Positions 1 through 6,003 of a DNA stretch of 7,075 bases are shown here, in pieces (position 1 is the first letter of the stretch; each line of letters begins with the position of its first letter). The position numbers and the translations under genes were made by a program. Source of the DNA: a bacterium. GTDB taxonomy: Bacteria > UBA9089 > CG2-30-40-21 > SBAY01. The DNA is taken from contig JASEHU010000110.1 of the NCBI GenBank assembly GCA_030018635.1, forward strand, positions 1-7,075. Direction: 5' to 3'. Below the pieces are notes generated by a model that was given only the letters and a program-made list of their open reading frames with translations, made no database searches and was not told where the DNA came from.

Positions 1-442
1 CAAATCCATGACCTGGCCAGAAAACCGTGCTTAACCATTGGAATATTCCGAGCTTGCTTTTGGGATCACTTAATTTATTTACAATCATCATCTTGATCCA
101 GTTGCCATAGTCCAGCTCTACCTTTTTTCTCTTTAGCATCCCCTGTATCAGTTTCTCTAATCCTAACTGCTGCCACATAAAGGAGGCAAGATATCCTACT
201 CCATATTCCAGACCCTGTTCATTCCTTAGATCATCCGCAAATACTAATGGTTTCTCTCCGGTCGCCTGAAGCAATCCATTGACAATCTGCTTGATGTCCT
301 TGCGCAATACAGCCACATTACCAAGGCTGGCTATTACCCTCTGCTTGATCTTGCCTTTCTTTCGATAGCTTTCTACAATGCGCAGATATTCCTGAACCTG
401 ACCGGTTGATGACTTTGTCTTAACTGTCCTTACAAATGCCAT
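1..442 (-). CDS. IS1634-type transposase, N-terminal part (runs off left edge)
   Basis: The frame is open from an ATG at 442 down to base 2, giving 147 visible residues and no stop, so the rest lies outside the window. The N-terminus reads MAFVRTVKTKSSTGQVQEYL, followed by a VESYRKKGKIKQRVIASLGN stretch (about residues 23-42). This 'KTKS...VESYR..GK..QRVIASLG' layout is the hallmark I know from IS1634-type DDE transposases (IS4-like group); the DDE catalytic residues would be further on and are not visible. A GGAGG ribosome site lies about 9 bases before the ATG, and a consensus promoter lies just upstream. The gene is probably intact at its 5' end. Family call is from remembered motif similarity; a search of the translated frame would settle it. 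Confidence 0.8.
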   Translation of the reverse strand, partial: MAFVRTVKTKSSTGQVQEYLRIVESYRKKGKIKQRVIASLGNVAVLRKDIKQIVNGLLQATGEKPLVFADDLRNEQGLEYGVGYLASFMWQQLGLEKLIQGMLKRKKVELDYGNWIKMMIVNKLSDPKSKLGIFQWLSTVFWPGHGF

Positions 443-480
443 TATGTCATTACCTCCAAAATCTCTGACTTTTGAAAATA

Positions 481-509
481 ATTATAGCATTTTAAAGGTA
501 TTCTGTCAA
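481..509 (-). promoter_or_regulatory. Consensus sigma70 promoter of the transposase gene
   Basis: On the minus strand TTGACA (509-504) is followed by a 17-base spacer and TATAAT (486-481): both hexamers match the sigma70 consensus at all six positions with ideal spacing. Transcription would begin near 474, giving a leader of about 30 bases that includes the GGAGG ribosome site before the ATG at 442. Confidence 0.8.
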
Positions 510-576
510 CAATTAATGGACACCGTTTTCATTTTATTGTCACTACGGTTTTTTAAAATTTCCACCTACCTCTCTT

Positions 577-743
577 CTAATCCCTTATGAATAAAGGATC
601 TTGTTTTTTGGCCCTCTCGATTTGAACCATTTTCTGTTGAACTTGAGTTGTACTACATCTACCACCGAAAACCACCATTCGTTTTGATAAATAATTCGTC
701 TGATTTTTCTGCCTCTAAATAAGGCAATTTTTGTATTGTCCAT
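577..743 (-). pseudogene. Bro-N domain gene remnant, truncated and frameshifted
   Basis: From an ATG at 743 the frame encodes 52 residues, stopping at 585. Residues 1-31 contain TKIALFRGRKIRRIIYQNE then WWFSVVDVV, the typical opening of the Bro-N domain found in phage antirepressor-like and DinD-like proteins. In that family the domain continues for roughly 70 more residues (usually a VVDV.EALT..NPR.YW pattern); here the similarity stops after VVDVV. From about 655 a different frame is open to a TAG at 577-579 and reads as a charged helix (TQVQQKMVQIERAKKQDPLF), suggesting a frameshift or an internal deletion joining two gene parts. A GGGAG ribosome site 8 bases before the ATG and a 14-base gap to the upstream small ORF suggest a former two-gene operon. 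The Bro-N assignment is fairly firm; the origin of the tail is unknown. Confidence 0.7.
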
Positions 744-757
744 GAGGGTTACTCCCA

Positions 758-985
758 CTAAATTAAAGGCTTAATGAGTTTGTAGTCCAAATCTTTGACA
801 TTGATTTTTGTTCCGTCTTCAAATTCCACTTCTTCGCCGCTCACTTTTTTAACCCATTTGCCAGTAAAATTAGACAGAGTTTCGGCAATGTCTATGTTCG
901 GGTAAAGTTTTGTTAAATCTACTTTGACTTTTTCTTTTTCGTAATCAATCTCCATCGCTTTGAGCATTTTTTCATCTTTATTCAC
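758..985 (-). CDS. Hypothetical 75-residue acidic/lysine-rich protein
   Basis: A 75-residue frame begins at a GTG (985) and ends in TAG at 758. I do not recognise the family. It is highly charged, with no membrane segment or signal peptide; the C-terminal half (FTGKWVKKVSGEEVEFEDGT, about residues 40-59) looks like a small beta-rich fold, and the N-terminal half looks helical. The start is uncertain: the ribosome site before the GTG is weak (GAAAAG, directly adjacent), and an in-frame ATG lies six codons further in. It sits 14 bases upstream of the Bro-N remnant on the same strand, and a possible promoter lies inside the end of purL. It could be a small phage- or plasmid-type accessory protein; that is a guess from context only. 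Confidence 0.55.
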   Translation of the reverse strand: MNKDEKMLKAMEIDYEKEKVKVDLTKLYPNIDIAETLSNFTGKWVKKVSGEEVEFEDGTKINVKDLDYKLIKPLI

Positions 986-1010
986 CTTTTCAAACTTGAC
1001 AGGACACTAC

Positions 1011-1040
1011 TTTATAACCAACTTTTCCAATGTGATTCAA
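1011..1040 (-). promoter_or_regulatory. Candidate promoter for the 75-residue ORF, inside the purL 3' end
   Basis: On the minus strand TTGAAT (1040-1035), an 18-base spacer and TATAAA (1016-1011) form a plausible sigma70 promoter, matching 4/6 and 5/6 of consensus. It overlaps the last codons and stop of purL. Transcription would start only about 15-20 bases before the GTG at 985. No hairpin terminator is visible after purL, so read-through from purL is an alternative. Confidence 0.35.
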
Positions 1041-3189
1041 GGAATGAAGGTCTTAAATCTATCCAATCATTAATCTGCAATGAACCTTCTTTAACCCTAC
1101 CTATAATAGAAAAAGTAACCTTGTGGAAAGAGGCAATCTCCTCCAATTTTTCCAGGTCTTTTTTTTCTAAGGTAAGGATGATTCGGGATTGAGATTCTGA
1201 GAAAAGTAAATAGTGCGGTTCAATAAATATTGAATCAAAGGTAATCTCTGCACCCATTTCTCCAACTATACAGCATTCAGCTAAGGCTACTGCCAGTCCC
1301 CCTTCTGAGCAGTCATGAGCAGATTTGATAATCCCCTGGGCAATTGCCTCAAGACAGGTAGCCTGGATTTTCTTTTCCCAGTCTAAATCAATCTGAGGTG
1401 GTTTGCCGGACACCTTTCCATGAATTAATTTAAGATATTCACTTCCACCTAATTCCTCTTTTGTCTCACCTAATAAAACAATCATATCACCTTCGTCCTT
1501 AAACCCCATCCCCTCTACCCGTTGTCCTTCGATAATCCCCAGCATTCCTACTATTGGTGTTGGGTAAATCGCCATATCTTCAGTTTCATTGTAAAAGCTG
1601 ACATTACCTCCCGTAACCGGGGTTTGAAATATTTTGCAGGCATAACTCATTCCTTCTACTGCCTTTTGGAATTGCCACATCACCCCAGGTTTTTCCGGGT
1701 TACCAAAATTCAGGCAATTGGTAATAGCCAGAGGTCTTGCCCCAACGCAAACCACATTTCTGGCGGCCTCAGCAACGGCAATCATCCCACCAAGATATGG
1801 GTCAAGGTAACAATATCTACCGTTTCCATCGGTTGTAACAGCAATTGCCTTTTGAGTGCCTTTAATCCCCAAAATTGCCGCATCCCCTTTACCTGGCAGG
1901 AGTTGTGTATTTGTTTGAACCATGTGGTCATACTGCTCATACACCTTTTCTTTTAGTCCAATAGATGGTGAGGCAATTAATTTAAGCAGGACATTATTGT
2001 AATCTTGCGGTAGAGGTAAATCAGGCAGGTAGTGGACGGTTTCAAGGTAAGCCGGCTTTTGTTGAGGGCGCTGATAAACCGGGGCATCGTCGGCTAATGA
2101 TTTTGCCGGAATCTCAGCTACTATTTCCCCTTTATCTTTTACCCTTAACATTCCATCGACGGTTACTTCACCAATGACAACCGCATGCAAATCCCATTTC
2201 TCAAATATCTTTCTGGCTATATCCTCAGTCCCTGCTTTAACACAGATAAGCATTCTCTCCTGTGATTCAGAAAGCATCACTTCATAAGGCAACATTCCCT
2301 GTGCCCGTCTTGGAACAAGGGCTAAATCGAGCTCCATACCGCTGTTGCCACGCGCCGCCATCTCACAGGTAGAGCAGGTCAACCCGGCACCGCCCATATC
2401 CTGCATGCCAACGATACAACCGGTTTTTTCCAATTCAAGGCAGGCCTCAACCAATAACTTTTCCATAAATGGGTCCCCTACCTGAACCGCAGGTCTATCC
2501 TCATAGGATTCCTCAGTTAACTCACGCGAGGCAAAGGTTACCCCATGTAATCCATCCCTACCGGTAGCCGACCCTACATAGATAATAGGATTTCCCACCC
2601 CAGAGGCGATTCCCTTAATAATCTTATCATGGTCTATTAGACCAACGCACATGGCATTAACTAAAGGATTTCCTTTATAACAAGACTCAAAATATATCTC
2701 TCCGGCAACCGTTGGAATACCAATGCAATTACCATAGCCGGCAATGCCAGCGACAACCCCATTTAACAGATATCTGGATTGCGGGTCATCCAATTCACCA
2801 AACCTGAGGGAATCCAGAAGGGCAATAGGTCGAGCCCCCATAGTAAATATATCGCGGATGATTCCACCGACACCTGTAGCCGCACCCTGGTATGGCTCAA
2901 CCGCTGAAGGGTGGTTATGGCTTTCGATTTTCATCACTACTGCCAGATTGTCACCAATATCGATTATGCCAGCATTTTCACCAGGGCCAAGTAAAATCCA
3001 TGGTGCTTGCGTAGGAAAGAGTTTCAAAATAGCCCTTGAGCTTTTATAACTGCAATGCTCACTCCACATCACCGAATAAATGCCCAATTCGGTATGATTT
3101 GGCGAACGCTTCAGAACCTGGCATATCCGCTCATACTCCTCCATGCTTAATCCATGGGATTTAATTACTTCCGGTGTTATTTCCGGCAT
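1012..3189 (-). CDS. purL: Phosphoribosylformylglycinamidine synthase subunit PurL (small type)
   Basis: PurL makes FGAM from FGAR, ATP and ammonia in purine synthesis, in the cytoplasm; the 725-residue small type works with PurQ (glutaminase) and PurS. Visible motifs: WSEHCSYKSS (residues 42-51, catalytic His45), GPGENAG (68-74), ESHNHPSAVEPYQGAATGVG (89-108, nucleotide/metal site), ATGRDGLHGVTFAS (208-221), QDMGGAGLTCSTCEMA (263-278), MLSESQERM (305-313), TNCLNFGNPEKPG (490-502), VTGGNVSFYNET (525-536) and SAHDCSEGGLAVALAE (623-638). This is the duplicated AIRS-like two-half layout, and the length is close to the roughly 740 residues of the Bacillus enzyme. The ATG is supported by GAGGAGG seven bases upstream. 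The C-terminus ends at HWKSWL, perhaps a few residues short of relatives. No purS or purQ lies beside it in the window. A 32-bp inverted repeat sits just before its ribosome site. Confidence 0.97.
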   Translation of the reverse strand: MPEITPEVIKSHGLSMEEYERICQVLKRSPNHTELGIYSVMWSEHCSYKSSRAILKLFPTQAPWILLGPGENAGIIDIGDNLAVVMKIESHNHPSAVEPYQGAATGVGGIIRDIFTMGARPIALLDSLRFGELDDPQSRYLLNGVVAGIAGYGNCIGIPTVAGEIYFESCYKGNPLVNAMCVGLIDHDKIIKGIASGVGNPIIYVGSATGRDGLHGVTFASRELTEESYEDRPAVQVGDPFMEKLLVEACLELEKTGCIVGMQDMGGAGLTCSTCEMAARGNSGMELDLALVPRRAQGMLPYEVMLSESQERMLICVKAGTEDIARKIFEKWDLHAVVIGEVTVDGMLRVKDKGEIVAEIPAKSLADDAPVYQRPQQKPAYLETVHYLPDLPLPQDYNNVLLKLIASPSIGLKEKVYEQYDHMVQTNTQLLPGKGDAAILGIKGTQKAIAVTTDGNGRYCYLDPYLGGMIAVAEAARNVVCVGARPLAITNCLNFGNPEKPGVMWQFQKAVEGMSYACKIFQTPVTGGNVSFYNETEDMAIYPTPIVGMLGIIEGQRVEGMGFKDEGDMIVLLGETKEELGGSEYLKLIHGKVSGKPPQIDLDWEKKIQATCLEAIAQGIIKSAHDCSEGGLAVALAECCIVGEMGAEITFDSIFIEPHYLLFSESQSRIILTLEKKDLEKLEEIASFHKVTFSIIGRVKEGSLQINDWIDLRPSFLESHWKSWL

Positions 3190-3206
3190 AATAAAACCTC
3201 CTCATA

Positions 3207-3313
3207 TAATTAAAAATTATGAATTATGAATTATGAATTATAAATTATAAGATTAAGAATTTATTGTCTTCTTTTTCCTTCATTCATAATTCATAATTCA
3301 TAATTTTTAATTA
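3207..3313. repeat. 32-bp perfect inverted repeat built from the heptad GAATTAT
   Basis: Bases 3207-3238 and 3282-3313 are exact reverse complements over 32 bases, with 43 bases between them. The arms consist of phased heptads: AAATTAT followed by GAATTAT units (three in the left arm at 3221-3241, then another AAATTAT; two in the right arm followed by GAATGAA). In the purL transcript, if it starts upstream of 3313, this would fold into a long A/U hairpin ending a few bases before the GGAGG ribosome site at 3201-3197. Several TATAAT-like words fall inside, but I cannot assign a -35 box with confidence. Confidence 0.9.
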
Positions 3314-3331
3314 CTCAACCTCCTTTTTTAT

Positions 3332-3435
3332 CAAGAAACAAGGAGCAAGGTGAATAGAAAAGGAAGAACCATAGCTCCTTGAACCTTTTGAATAATCCTG
3401 CAATCCTGTCTAAAAACCTTATCCTGAAAATCCTG
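3332..3435. repeat. Degenerate heptad repeats (CAAG-type and AATCCTG)
   Basis: Three phased heptads CAAGAAA, CAAGGAG, CAAGGTG run from 3332 to 3352; CAAGGAGC (3339-3346) is matched by its reverse complement GCTCCTTG at 3374-3381, giving an 8-bp inverted pair. Downstream the heptad AATCCTG occurs at 3394-3400, 3402-3408 and 3429-3435, and its last six bases at 3421-3426. No coding potential is seen. Confidence 0.55.
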
Positions 3436-3510
3436 CTATTTTAAATCTTTGATGATTTTCTTCATTTCTCCAAGAACATCCTCTACATTAGGTTCTTTAC
3501 ATAATATATG
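3436..3510 (-). pseudogene. Possible C-terminal remnant of a lost gene
   Basis: The minus-strand frame ending in TAG at 3436-3438 encodes CKEPNVEDVLGEMKKIIKDL plus a final Lys, a well-formed acidic/basic amphipathic helix of the kind found at protein C-termini. The frame has no start codon with a ribosome site; going upstream it enters the 210-bp inverted-repeat element near 3511 and meets a stop soon after. The simplest reading is the 3' stump of a gene cut by that element, but the stretch is short enough to be chance. Family unknown. Confidence 0.3.
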
Positions 3511-3512
3511 TT

Positions 3513-3720
3513 TATTCGAGCTGTGCAACCAAGCTTTTTATTGGAAACCGCTAAAGCGGTTAGTCCTGTGTGTTAATGTTCGTGTCACCCTGATAAATCA
3601 GGGTGTTAAACTCAATAAGGGTGAGAATAACACCCCGATTCATCGGGGTGAACCAAGAAATAATGGAAGAAAATAACCGCTTTAGCGGTTTATAAGATAC
3701 TTGATTGCACAGGTCGAAAT
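3513..3720. repeat. Composite ~210-bp inverted repeat with four nested hairpins (MITE-like)
   Basis: Two arms of about 100 bp mirror each other around 3609-3627. Each arm, from outside in, has: an outer motif (ATTCGAGCTGTGCAACCAAG at 3514-3533; right-arm counterpart reads TTTCGACCTGTGCAATCAAG on the minus strand from 3719); hairpin A with stem AACCGCT/AGCGGTT (3546-3561 and 3675-3690); a spacer of exactly 23 bases; and hairpin B with a 9-bp stem (3586-3605 and 3631-3650), followed by TTA. The B stems are CACCCTGAT/ATCAGGGTG on the left and CACCCCGAT/ATCGGGGTG on the right: a T-A pair replaced by C-G, so pairing is kept. The 23-base spacers themselves are poorly conserved. No transposase is encoded; short frames across it are translations of the palindromes. 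It is most likely a non-autonomous mobile palindromic element or a structured RNA/DNA site. Confidence 0.85.
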
Positions 3721-3800
3721 GATTTTGGATTTTGGATTGAGGATTGAGGAATCTTATATCCTCAATCCTCAATCCTCAATCCTCAATCGAAAATCGAAAA
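3721..3800. repeat. Heptad-built palindrome upstream of the solenoid-protein gene
   Basis: The left arm holds four phased heptads, GATTTTG twice then GATTGAG twice (3721-3748). The right arm holds six, TCCTCAA four times (3759-3786) then TCGAAAA twice (3787-3800). The inner 17 bases (3734-3750 and 3759-3775) pair perfectly around an 8-base loop. The two-block order is mirrored in both arms, with two additional heptads in the right arm. It ends 7 bases before the AAGGAG ribosome site of the next gene. Confidence 0.88.
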
Positions 3801-3822
3801 TTCCATCAAGGAGTGAGGAGAA

Positions 3823-4839
3823 ATGGCAACATTTACAACAAAATTAGTTCTGGAAGGAGCTAGTGTACCCAAAATCAAAAAGGCACTCCGTAAACTTCAA
3901 ACCGGTACGGGAGAAGAAACAATTGTCTCTACCGGATTTTTGATTCGTGAACTTTCTAAACAACCGGCAACACCGGAGGTTCAGGAAGTGATGAAACAAC
4001 TCATCAACCGATTAATCCGTGATTCACATAGTATCTGTGCCGGTATAAGGGATAAGTCGATTAAAGAATTGGGAAAACTAATTAATGAGTTAGTTAAATC
4101 TAAAGATTTAGAAGGGTTGAGGTATGTAGCCAGGGCAAGTAATTTTAGTGATAATAGGGTTAAAGCACTTAAGGAATTAGTTAGATTCGAGGACCTGAAA
4201 GGATTAAGATATATTGCCCAGTGGGGAAGATATAGAGATGTCAGAACCAAGTCGGTCGTTGAATTAGCTAAATTCAAAGATACGGAAGGCTTAAGATTTG
4301 TCGCTCAATGGAATATGTATCGGGATACAGCCAATCGTGCCGTAAAAGAACTTGAAAAATTAACCGATAAACTTGTTAGATTTAAGGACCGTGATGGACT
4401 AAAGTGTTTACTAATCTTCAGTAAAGACAATGAGGCGAAAAAGAAGGCAGTCGATGGATTGGAAAAACTATTAGAGGACTTAATCAAGGCGAAGGATATA
4501 GATGCGTTAAGATATGTAGCGGCATTAGGAGGAAATAGGGTAAAACGAAATAGAGCCGTAGAAGAAATTAACGATGTGAAATGTCTCAAATATGTAATTA
4601 GAACTACTAAAAGTGTTTATAAAGATACATGTGTCAAGGCGATTGGAGAGTTAGAAAAATATGTTGAAGATTTGCTTAAAGTCAAGGACCGTGAAGGACT
4701 GGAATATTTAGCCGAGTTTAGTACCAATGAATCTATCTGGAAACAATCTATTGAAGAGATACATAGAATAAGAGAAGCAAGTAGCGAGGATAAAGTAACG
4801 GAATCTTTACAAAAACTCCTTATTCCAAGAGGGGCATAA
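3823..4839 (+). CDS. Alpha-solenoid (HEAT-like) repeat protein of unknown function
   Basis: The 338-residue product is hydrophilic, with no signal peptide or membrane segment, so it is probably cytoplasmic. From residue 90 it contains seven tandem helical repeats starting at residues 90, 119, 148, 184, 220, 249 and 284; the consensus is L-[VAIL]-[KR]-x-K-D-x-[ED]-G-L-[RK]-Y-[VIL]-A, then a variable turn and a second helix ending in KAVKEL. A partial repeat may begin at 64. Repeat length switches between 29 and 35-36 residues because a LEKLxxx-type heptad is added to some second helices. Such solenoids usually bind proteins; I do not recognise a named family. The ATG is supported by AAGGAG nine bases upstream. 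It precedes tadB on the same strand with a 111-base gap holding a hairpin, so co-transcription is possible but not shown. Residues 1-60 are less repetitive and may form a separate cap. Confidence 0.8.
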   Translation: MATFTTKLVLEGASVPKIKKALRKLQTGTGEETIVSTGFLIRELSKQPATPEVQEVMKQLINRLIRDSHSICAGIRDKSIKELGKLINELVKSKDLEGLRYVARASNFSDNRVKALKELVRFEDLKGLRYIAQWGRYRDVRTKSVVELAKFKDTEGLRFVAQWNMYRDTANRAVKELEKLTDKLVRFKDRDGLKCLLIFSKDNEAKKKAVDGLEKLLEDLIKAKDIDALRYVAALGGNRVKRNRAVEEINDVKCLKYVIRTTKSVYKDTCVKAIGELEKYVEDLLKVKDREGLEYLAEFSTNESIWKQSIEEIHRIREASSEDKVTESLQKLLIPRGA

Positions 4840-4846
4840 GAGAAGG

Positions 4847-4940
4847 GTAAGCGTTCAGGTGTCAGGTATCAGCAGTCAGGTAAAGAGAAAAGTAGTTTTT
4901 CTCTGATGTCTCTCTCTTTACCTGATACCTGAACGCTTAC
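4847..4940. repeat. Heptad-built inverted repeat between solenoid gene and tadB; possible terminator/attenuator
   Basis: The outer 14 bases GTAAGCGTTCAGGT (4847-4860) pair exactly with 4927-4940, and GGTAAAGAGA (4879-4888) pairs with 4913-4922. The left arm is six heptads long and the right arm four: two extra TCAGGT-type heptads sit in the left arm. Inside is a further stem AGAGAAAA (4884-4891) with TTTTCTCT (4897-4904) over a short loop. The structure begins 7 bases after one stop codon and ends 10 bases before the next start, so it could stop or tune transcription into tadB, although it lacks a clean terminal T-run. Confidence 0.85.
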
Positions 4941-4950
4941 ATAGAAGGAA

Positions 4951-5922
4951 ATGAAATTTCTATTACTGGCTATAATTTTTTTAATTCTGGTGTTATGTTT
5001 CTTTTGGCTGATAATAAAAAAAGGAAACAAAAAGAAACTAAAAGACAGATTGAAACCTTATGTCGGAATCCTTTTCACCTCATTAGAACCCACAGTTAAA
5101 CAAGGCTATCCAAAAGAGCGATTTTCAACTAAACTAACAACGAAGTTAATAAATTTTATATTTTTCAAAGGATACCAGGCGCATATTAAGGATAAATTAG
5201 CTAAAGCCGGGGTCTTACTTCGTCCTTCTGAATTTATCTTGATTGACATATTTGTAACACTTTGTCTGGCAATTATTGGGGTTCTACTTTTTTCTAAACT
5301 ATTTTTTATTGGATTAGTCATAGGAGGAGGGTTGGGATATTTTATTCCCCATATCTTTCTACACCATCTAAAAAAAAAGCGTTTGTCTGCTTTTACCAGA
5401 CAATTATGTAATGCCCTTTCTCTAATCTCAAATTCCCTTAAAGCAGGCTATAGTTTCCTACAGGCATTAGATATGGTAGCTAAAGAAACATTTCCTCCAG
5501 TGTCGGTTGAATTCAGTCGGGTAATTCGCGAGGAAAATTTAGGAGTACCATTAGAAAAGGCACTGGGTAACCTGACTAATAGAATAGAAAGCGACGATTT
5601 AGACCTGGTAATTACAGCCGTATTGATTCAAAGACAAATTGGTGGAAATTTATCAGAGATTTTAGACAGAATAGCTTGGACAGTCAGGGAACGAATTAGG
5701 ATTAAAGGGGAAATAAAGACATTAACCGCTCAAGGACGACTCTCCGGATGTATTATTTCACTCTTACCCATAATATTAGGAGTAATCCTCTATTTTCTTC
5801 AACCGGATATTTATAAACTTCTTCTTACCGAACATGTGGGCTGGGGTATAATCGGCATCTGTATCATAATGCAGGCTACAGGCATACTCATCATTAGAAA
5901 AATAATACAGGTGGAGGTCTGA
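4951..5922 (+). CDS. tadB: TadB-like pilus/secretion inner-membrane protein (T2SS F domain)
   Basis: TadB-type proteins form, with TadC, the inner-membrane platform that a TadA/CpaF ATPase drives to assemble Flp-type pili. The 323-residue product has an N-terminal membrane helix (about 3-22), a basic cytoplasmic stretch, a hydrophobic pair (about 96-136), a cytoplasmic T2SSF domain (about 150-265) and two C-terminal helices (about 264-283 and 297-316). Family-typical motifs are LKAGYSFLQALDMVAKE (163-179), a PPVSVEF segment, LGVPLEKAL (197-205), the SDDLDLVITAVLIQRQIGGN segment (214-233) and EIKTLTAQGRLSG (254-266), the last typical of TadB rather than TadC. The ATG is the first possible start, since a stop lies two codons upstream; its AAGGA ribosome site is unusually close (one to two bases). 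A tadC-like gene follows after 81 bases. Confidence 0.92.
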   Translation: MKFLLLAIIFLILVLCFFWLIIKKGNKKKLKDRLKPYVGILFTSLEPTVKQGYPKERFSTKLTTKLINFIFFKGYQAHIKDKLAKAGVLLRPSEFILIDIFVTLCLAIIGVLLFSKLFFIGLVIGGGLGYFIPHIFLHHLKKKRLSAFTRQLCNALSLISNSLKAGYSFLQALDMVAKETFPPVSVEFSRVIREENLGVPLEKALGNLTNRIESDDLDLVITAVLIQRQIGGNLSEILDRIAWTVRERIRIKGEIKTLTAQGRLSGCIISLLPIILGVILYFLQPDIYKLLLTEHVGWGIIGICIIMQATGILIIRKIIQVEV

Positions 5923-5929
5923 AAAGGAA

Positions 5930-5977
5930 GTGAAAAGTGAAAAACGAAAAGTGAAAAGTTGTTTGTTTTTAACTTTT
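5930..5977. repeat. GTGAAAA heptad repeats and small hairpin between tadB and tadC
   Basis: Four phased heptads (GTGAAAA, GTGAAAA, ACGAAAA, GTGAAAA) run from 5930 to 5957. AAAAGTT (5954-5960) pairs with AACTTTT (5971-5977) over a 10-base loop, and T-rich sequence to 5986 is a degenerate continuation of the mirror arm. The spacer lies between two genes expected to be co-transcribed. Confidence 0.7.
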
Positions 5978-6003
5978 AGTTTTTTAATTAGAGGTGAGTT
6001 GCA

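Larger units (their letters stand above)
1..510 (-). mobile_element. Insertion sequence, one end (boundary uncertain)
   Basis: The transposase frame plus its own promoter marks this as one end of an insertion sequence whose other end is off the window. The terminal inverted repeat cannot be placed because the partner end is missing; the true end probably lies somewhere between 510 and 576, beyond the -35 box and before the broken Bro-N gene. No target-site duplication can be checked. Confidence 0.45.

Noticed and set aside
543..1010. Similar minus-strand words beginning GTAGTG and leading to TGAAAA(C)GGTG at about 548 and 1010, considered as terminal repeats of a mobile element
   Set aside because: They are in the same orientation, share only the short end words, and the bases between differ; not enough to call a terminal repeat.
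1522..3049. Plus-strand ORFs of 144 and 101 codons inside purL
   Set aside because: They lie antisense within a fully conserved purL frame and show no protein-like motifs.
3513..3720. CRISPR array or tandem repeat array
   Set aside because: The repeated units are inverted around a centre, not direct repeats with spacers of unique sequence.
3449..3772. Two short overlapping ORFs, 75 codons on the plus strand (3449-3676) and 70 codons on the minus strand (3560-3772)
   Set aside because: Both are translations of the palindromic element and give similar peptides from opposite strands because of its symmetry. Neither has a convincing ribosome site.
3981..4589. Minus-strand ORFs of 98 and 94 codons within the solenoid gene
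   Set aside because: Antisense to a convincing repeat protein with a good ribosome site; the low-complexity Leu/Ser/Asn composition is a shadow of Lys/Glu-rich coding sequence.
4847..4940. Classic intrinsic terminator for the solenoid gene
   Set aside because: The long stem is not followed by a T-run; the inner stem has Ts in its own arm only. Kept as an inverted repeat with possible regulatory effect.
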